The notes under the pieces were generated by a model, which had not been told where the DNA came from, did not search any database, and saw only the letters and a program-made list of their open reading frames with translations. Position numbers and translations under genes: made by a program. A DNA stretch of 7,104 bases from Microcaldota archaeon (GTDB lineage: Archaea > Micrarchaeota > Micrarchaeia > Micrarchaeales > Micrarchaeaceae), in contig JAKBHG010000023.1 in assembly GCA_021836925.1 (NCBI GenBank), positions 1 to 7,104 of the forward strand, in the 5' to 3' direction. Below, piece after piece: positions 5,230 through 7,104 of this stretch; the first letter of the stretch is position 1, and each line of letters starts with the position of its first letter.

Positions 5230-5520
5230 TCACTTTACCTTTATGTCCCTTGCCTCTCTGCTTGTGTCAGGAAGCCTTATCACGTCGCCTGCCTTTATCG
5301 GGCCGAGCAGGTTCCTCCTTATGATCCTGCCGCTGTCCCTGCCTTCGAGTATCCTGCATGAGACTGTGTATATCTCGCCGTATATGCCGGTCTTGACCTT
5401 CTGCTTGACCTCTATTACCTCTGCGAGGAAGCCGTTGAACGATCCCGGGCCCTGAGGCCTTCCGCCTCCTGTGGGCTGCTGCGGCGCCGCAGGTTTTGCA
5501 GGTTGATTCTCTTCAGCCAT
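5230..5520 (-). CDS. rps28e: Ribosomal protein S28e (eS28) with an N-terminal extension
   Basis: The product has 96 residues, while S28e is normally about 65-75. Residues 30-96 are the OB-fold core of this small-subunit protein, with the characteristic GFLAEVIEVKQKVKTG start, RILEGRDSGRIIRRN, the strand GPIKAGDVIRL and the closing SREARDIK (normally TEREAR). Residues 1-28 are a Pro/Gly/Gln/Ala-rich, probably disordered extension (PAKPAAPQQPTGGGRPQGPG). The ATG at 5520 is the only good start upstream of the core and lies 33 bases after the L7Ae stop; the upstream site GAGTG is weak. It belongs to a leftward operon with L7Ae and L24e. Confidence 0.93.
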   Translation of the reverse strand: MAEENQPAKPAAPQQPTGGGRPQGPGSFNGFLAEVIEVKQKVKTGIYGEIYTVSCRILEGRDSGRIIRRNLLGPIKAGDVIRLPDTSREARDIKVK

Positions 5521-5553
5521 TATAACACTCTTTTGATTCTAGACTCTATGACC

Positions 5554-6117
5554 TTATTCTGTTTTGGACTCTGCCTCGGCCTGTGCTTCAGGCTGCGCTT
5601 CTGGAACTTCCTGTGCCTGCTCTGCAGGCTGCTCCTCCTGCTTCTCCTCGGCCTTTTCAGCCTTCTCGGCCTTCTCGGCCTTGGCCTTCTTTGGCTTCTT
5701 CTCCTTCTTCTCGGCCTTCTCAGCCTGGGCTTCGGGCTTCGCTTCCTTCTTCGGGGACGCTATGCCTGTCACCTTCGACACGACCTCCGCGATGCTCGCC
5801 TTGGCCTCGCCCTCGTTCTCGACCGCTACTGCGGCGCACGAGACGCTCATGCCTATCGACTTGCCCAGATCCGTCTTGCTCGGCACGTATGTGAACGGTA
5901 TGCCCTTCTGCTCGCAGAGTATGGGTATGTGCATGACGACCTCCTGTGGTGTCACGTCAGTCGCGACAACGACGAACTTGGCCATGCCGCGTTCCACGCT
6001 CTTAGTGGCTTCGTTGGCGCCCTTCCTTATGGTGCCCTTCTGCCTTGCCTGCTGCAGGGCCTCGTAAGTCTTCTGAACGACCTCGTCTGATACCTCAAAC
6101 TTCGCAAAAGTTGCCAT
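5554..6117 (-). CDS. rpl7ae: Ribosomal protein L7Ae (eL8), kink-turn RNA-binding, with a long acidic/basic C-terminal tail
   Basis: The product has 187 residues from ATG at 6117, chosen because GGTGA lies five bases upstream; an in-frame GTG at 6126 overlaps that site. Residues 1-120 are the complete L7Ae domain, which binds kink-turns in 23S rRNA and, in archaea, in box C/D and H/ACA guide RNAs and RNase P. The RNA-contact motif KGANEATKSVERG (32-44) is intact, as are the strands AKFVVVATDVTP and IPFTYV and the conserved LGKSIGMSVSCAAVAV. Residues 121-187 are an unusual low-complexity tail of Lys/Glu/Ala repeats (EKA units) turning into Gln/Glu/Pro/Ala; archaeal L7Ae is normally about 120 residues. 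First gene of the L7Ae-S28e-L24e operon, with its own promoter after EF-2. Confidence 0.95.
   Translation of the reverse strand: MATFAKFEVSDEVVQKTYEALQQARQKGTIRKGANEATKSVERGMAKFVVVATDVTPQEVVMHIPILCEQKGIPFTYVPSKTDLGKSIGMSVSCAAVAVENEGEAKASIAEVVSKVTGIASPKKEAKPEAQAEKAEKKEKKPKKAKAEKAEKAEKAEEKQEEQPAEQAQEVPEAQPEAQAEAESKTE
5651..5683 (-). repeat. Nine-base tandem repeat inside the L7Ae tail
   Basis: About three and a half units of GCCTTCTCG (plus strand; 5651-5659 with two changes, 5660-5668, 5669-5677, then a partial unit) encode the Glu-Lys-Ala repeats of the L7Ae tail. Such a run can grow or shrink by slippage, so tail length may differ between close strains. Confidence 0.6.
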
Positions 6118-6232
6118 GTTTTTCACCGTCTGTCTTAGACTTCATCCGATATAACTTAAGGTGCAAATGCACCCAAGACAATCAGCAGAATATTCATTGC
6201 TGCTCAACATATATAAATGCTTGGAAATGACG
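6118..6232 (-). promoter_or_regulatory. Promoter and leader region of the L7Ae operon
   Basis: On the minus strand TTTATATAT (6217-6209) is a strong TATA box starting 15 bases after the EF-2 stop. A start about 25-27 bases further would give a leader of roughly 65-70 bases. The leader holds the hairpin at 6160-6173 and the GGTGA site just before the ATG at 6117. A weaker TATA-like TTATAT near 6155-6149 is too close to the start codon to leave room for the ribosome-binding site. Confidence 0.6.
6160..6173 (-). promoter_or_regulatory. Hairpin in the L7Ae leader
   Basis: GGTGCA and TGCACC form perfect six-base arms around two central bases, and CTT/AAG just outside can extend the stem past a small internal loop. 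L7Ae is known in some archaea to repress its own mRNA by binding a leader kink-turn. I could not fit a full kink-turn (paired GA/AG next to a three-base bulge) here, so a regulatory role is a guess. Confidence 0.35.
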
Positions 6233-7104
6233 CTAGTCCGCGAAGTCCGCAGGCGTGGGAGGCTCAGGATTCTGTCCCTTCCTCGTCCTTATCTCGCGCA
6301 CGATCTTCTCCTGCAATTGGGCGGGCAGCTTCTCGTAGCCTGCGAATTCCTGGGACCACAGGGCTCTCCCCTGCGTCAGGCCCCTCAGGTCATTTGAGAA
6401 ACCCCTTATGACCTCCGCGACCGGCAGTTTCGCCTGTATGTTCGCTACTTCGCGCTCCTGGCTTATGTTCGTAACCTGGCCGCGCTTGCTCTGCAGCATC
6501 GTTATTACCCCTGATAGCATGTCCTGGGGTATGCTTATCGTGAAGTTCTGCTTCGGCTCGAGCAGCGCGACACCTGCCGTGAGCAGGGCCGCATATACCG
6601 CGCGCCTTATCGCAGGTATTATCTGAGCAGGACCCCTGTGCACCGGATCCTCGTGTATCGTGGCGTCCACTATGCTGATAAGTAGGCCAGTGCACTTTTC
6701 GCGCGCGAGCGGCCCGTCCTTGACTGCGCTTTCGAATCCGTCTATGAGAAGCTCCATTACCTCGTTCATGTACTGGACTCCCTTCGTGACGTCGGTGAGT
6801 ATGCAATCGTTGCAGATGTCAACCACGCCTTTTGCGACGTCCCTTTCCATGCCTGCGGCGATGAGCGCCTCTATGTTCGACTTGCCCTTTGTCTTGCCCT
6901 CACGGACCTTGCCCTCGTCTATCGCCTTGAGCACCGTGTCCTTGAGCGGCTCGGCAGTAATGTAAAACCTCGAGTGCCTGTTTGGCGACTTGCCCTCTAT
7001 CGGGCCGATCTTGTTCTCAATCGTCTCCTGATAGACCACTATCGGCTCGCTTGAAGTTATCGGTATCTTGTACTCGTCCCTTACCTTCGTCTCTATTATC
7101 TCAA
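6233..7104 (-). CDS. fusA: Translation elongation factor EF-2, C-terminal part (domains IV-V), partial
   Basis: The frame is open from the right edge of the window to TAG at 6235-6233, about 290 residues; the GTPase domain and start are outside. EF-2 moves tRNAs and mRNA through the ribosome after peptide transfer. Visible are the domain IV strand TSSEPIVVYQETI, GKSPNRHSRFYITAEPL, the diphthamide loop DATIHEDPVHRGPAQIIP with its target histidine (codon at 6640-6638), and domain V with EPKQNFTISIPQDMLSGV, RRGQVTNI-type QSKRGQVTNI, and GLTQGRALWSQEFAGYEKLP. The C terminus VREIRTRKGQNPEPPTPADF has the normal archaeal form. The His target implies that this organism makes, or its EF-2 could accept, diphthamide. 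The codon use (AGG, ATA) matches the rest of the archaeal part. The L7Ae operon begins 115 bases downstream with its own promoter. Confidence 0.96.
   Translation of the reverse strand, partial: EIIETKVRDEYKIPITSSEPIVVYQETIENKIGPIEGKSPNRHSRFYITAEPLKDTVLKAIDEGKVREGKTKGKSNIEALIAAGMERDVAKGVVDICNDCILTDVTKGVQYMNEVMELLIDGFESAVKDGPLAREKCTGLLISIVDATIHEDPVHRGPAQIIPAIRRAVYAALLTAGVALLEPKQNFTISIPQDMLSGVITMLQSKRGQVTNISQEREVANIQAKLPVAEVIRGFSNDLRGLTQGRALWSQEFAGYEKLPAQLQEKIVREIRTRKGQNPEPPTPADFAD

Noticed and set aside
5503..6090. Long Leu- or Ser/Ala-rich plus-strand ORFs opposite L7Ae
   Set aside because: They are the reverse reading of the Lys/Glu/Ala-rich L7Ae gene, whose low-complexity tail leaves the other frames free of stops.
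5017..6177. Shared 11-mer TCTTGGGTGCA near 5017 (plus) and 6166 (minus)
   Set aside because: Several 11-base matches are expected by chance among both strands of 7 kb, and the contexts differ.
6118..6210. Kink-turn or box C/D motif in the L7Ae leader
   Set aside because: CTGA and ATGAA-like words occur, but no arrangement gives a stem, three-base bulge and paired GA/AG next to a second stem.

Overview
From about position 842 to the end the window looks archaeal. It carries the C-terminal part of EF-2, the ribosomal proteins L7Ae, S28e and L24e (families found in archaea and eukaryotes), a HisRS of archaeal type, an Lrp/AsnC-like regulator, TATA-type promoters, GGTGA/GGAGG ribosome-binding sites and heavy AGG/ATA codon use. 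Many unfamiliar, lineage-specific proteins and short intergenic gaps would fit an uncultured, perhaps DPANN-like archaeon, but the phylum cannot be fixed from this sequence.

Positions 1 to about 841 look different: Arg as CGC/CGG, Ile almost only as ATC, a full AAGGAGG site, and a VWA-domain protein end followed by a small unknown gene, in the style of a tailed phage or bacterial element. The open reading frame starting at 257 runs straight from this DNA into HisRS lacking its N-terminal motif 1 region. Codon use switches at the same point (15 of 19 Arg codons are AGG/AGA after it, 2 of 17 before). The simplest reading is an assembly or library chimera with its junction near 842; an in vivo recombination is the alternative.

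Layout: partial VWA gene (1-187, +), strong hairpin (188-227), unknown gene fused in frame to HisRS (257-1903, +), and a 180-residue protein of unknown function (1930-2472, +). A tightly packed convergent end with a shared hairpin (2465-2482) leads to a two-gene leftward operon (2481-3035) whose first protein resembles a stand-alone Lrp-type RAM domain. Then come a 314-base spacer with a possible 47-codon ORF, two inverted repeats and a TATA box, and a 520-residue protein with two Lrp/AsnC-like modules and a duplicated N-terminal segment (3350-4912, +). After a convergent spacer, L24e, S28e and L7Ae form a leftward operon with its own promoter, preceded by the EF-2 C terminus.

The right half is translation machinery in a familiar archaeal order. 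The centre is the less ordinary part: a large double-Lrp protein divergent from a small RAM-like protein, with palindromes between them, suggests a small self-contained regulatory locus, though nothing here shows its ligand or targets.
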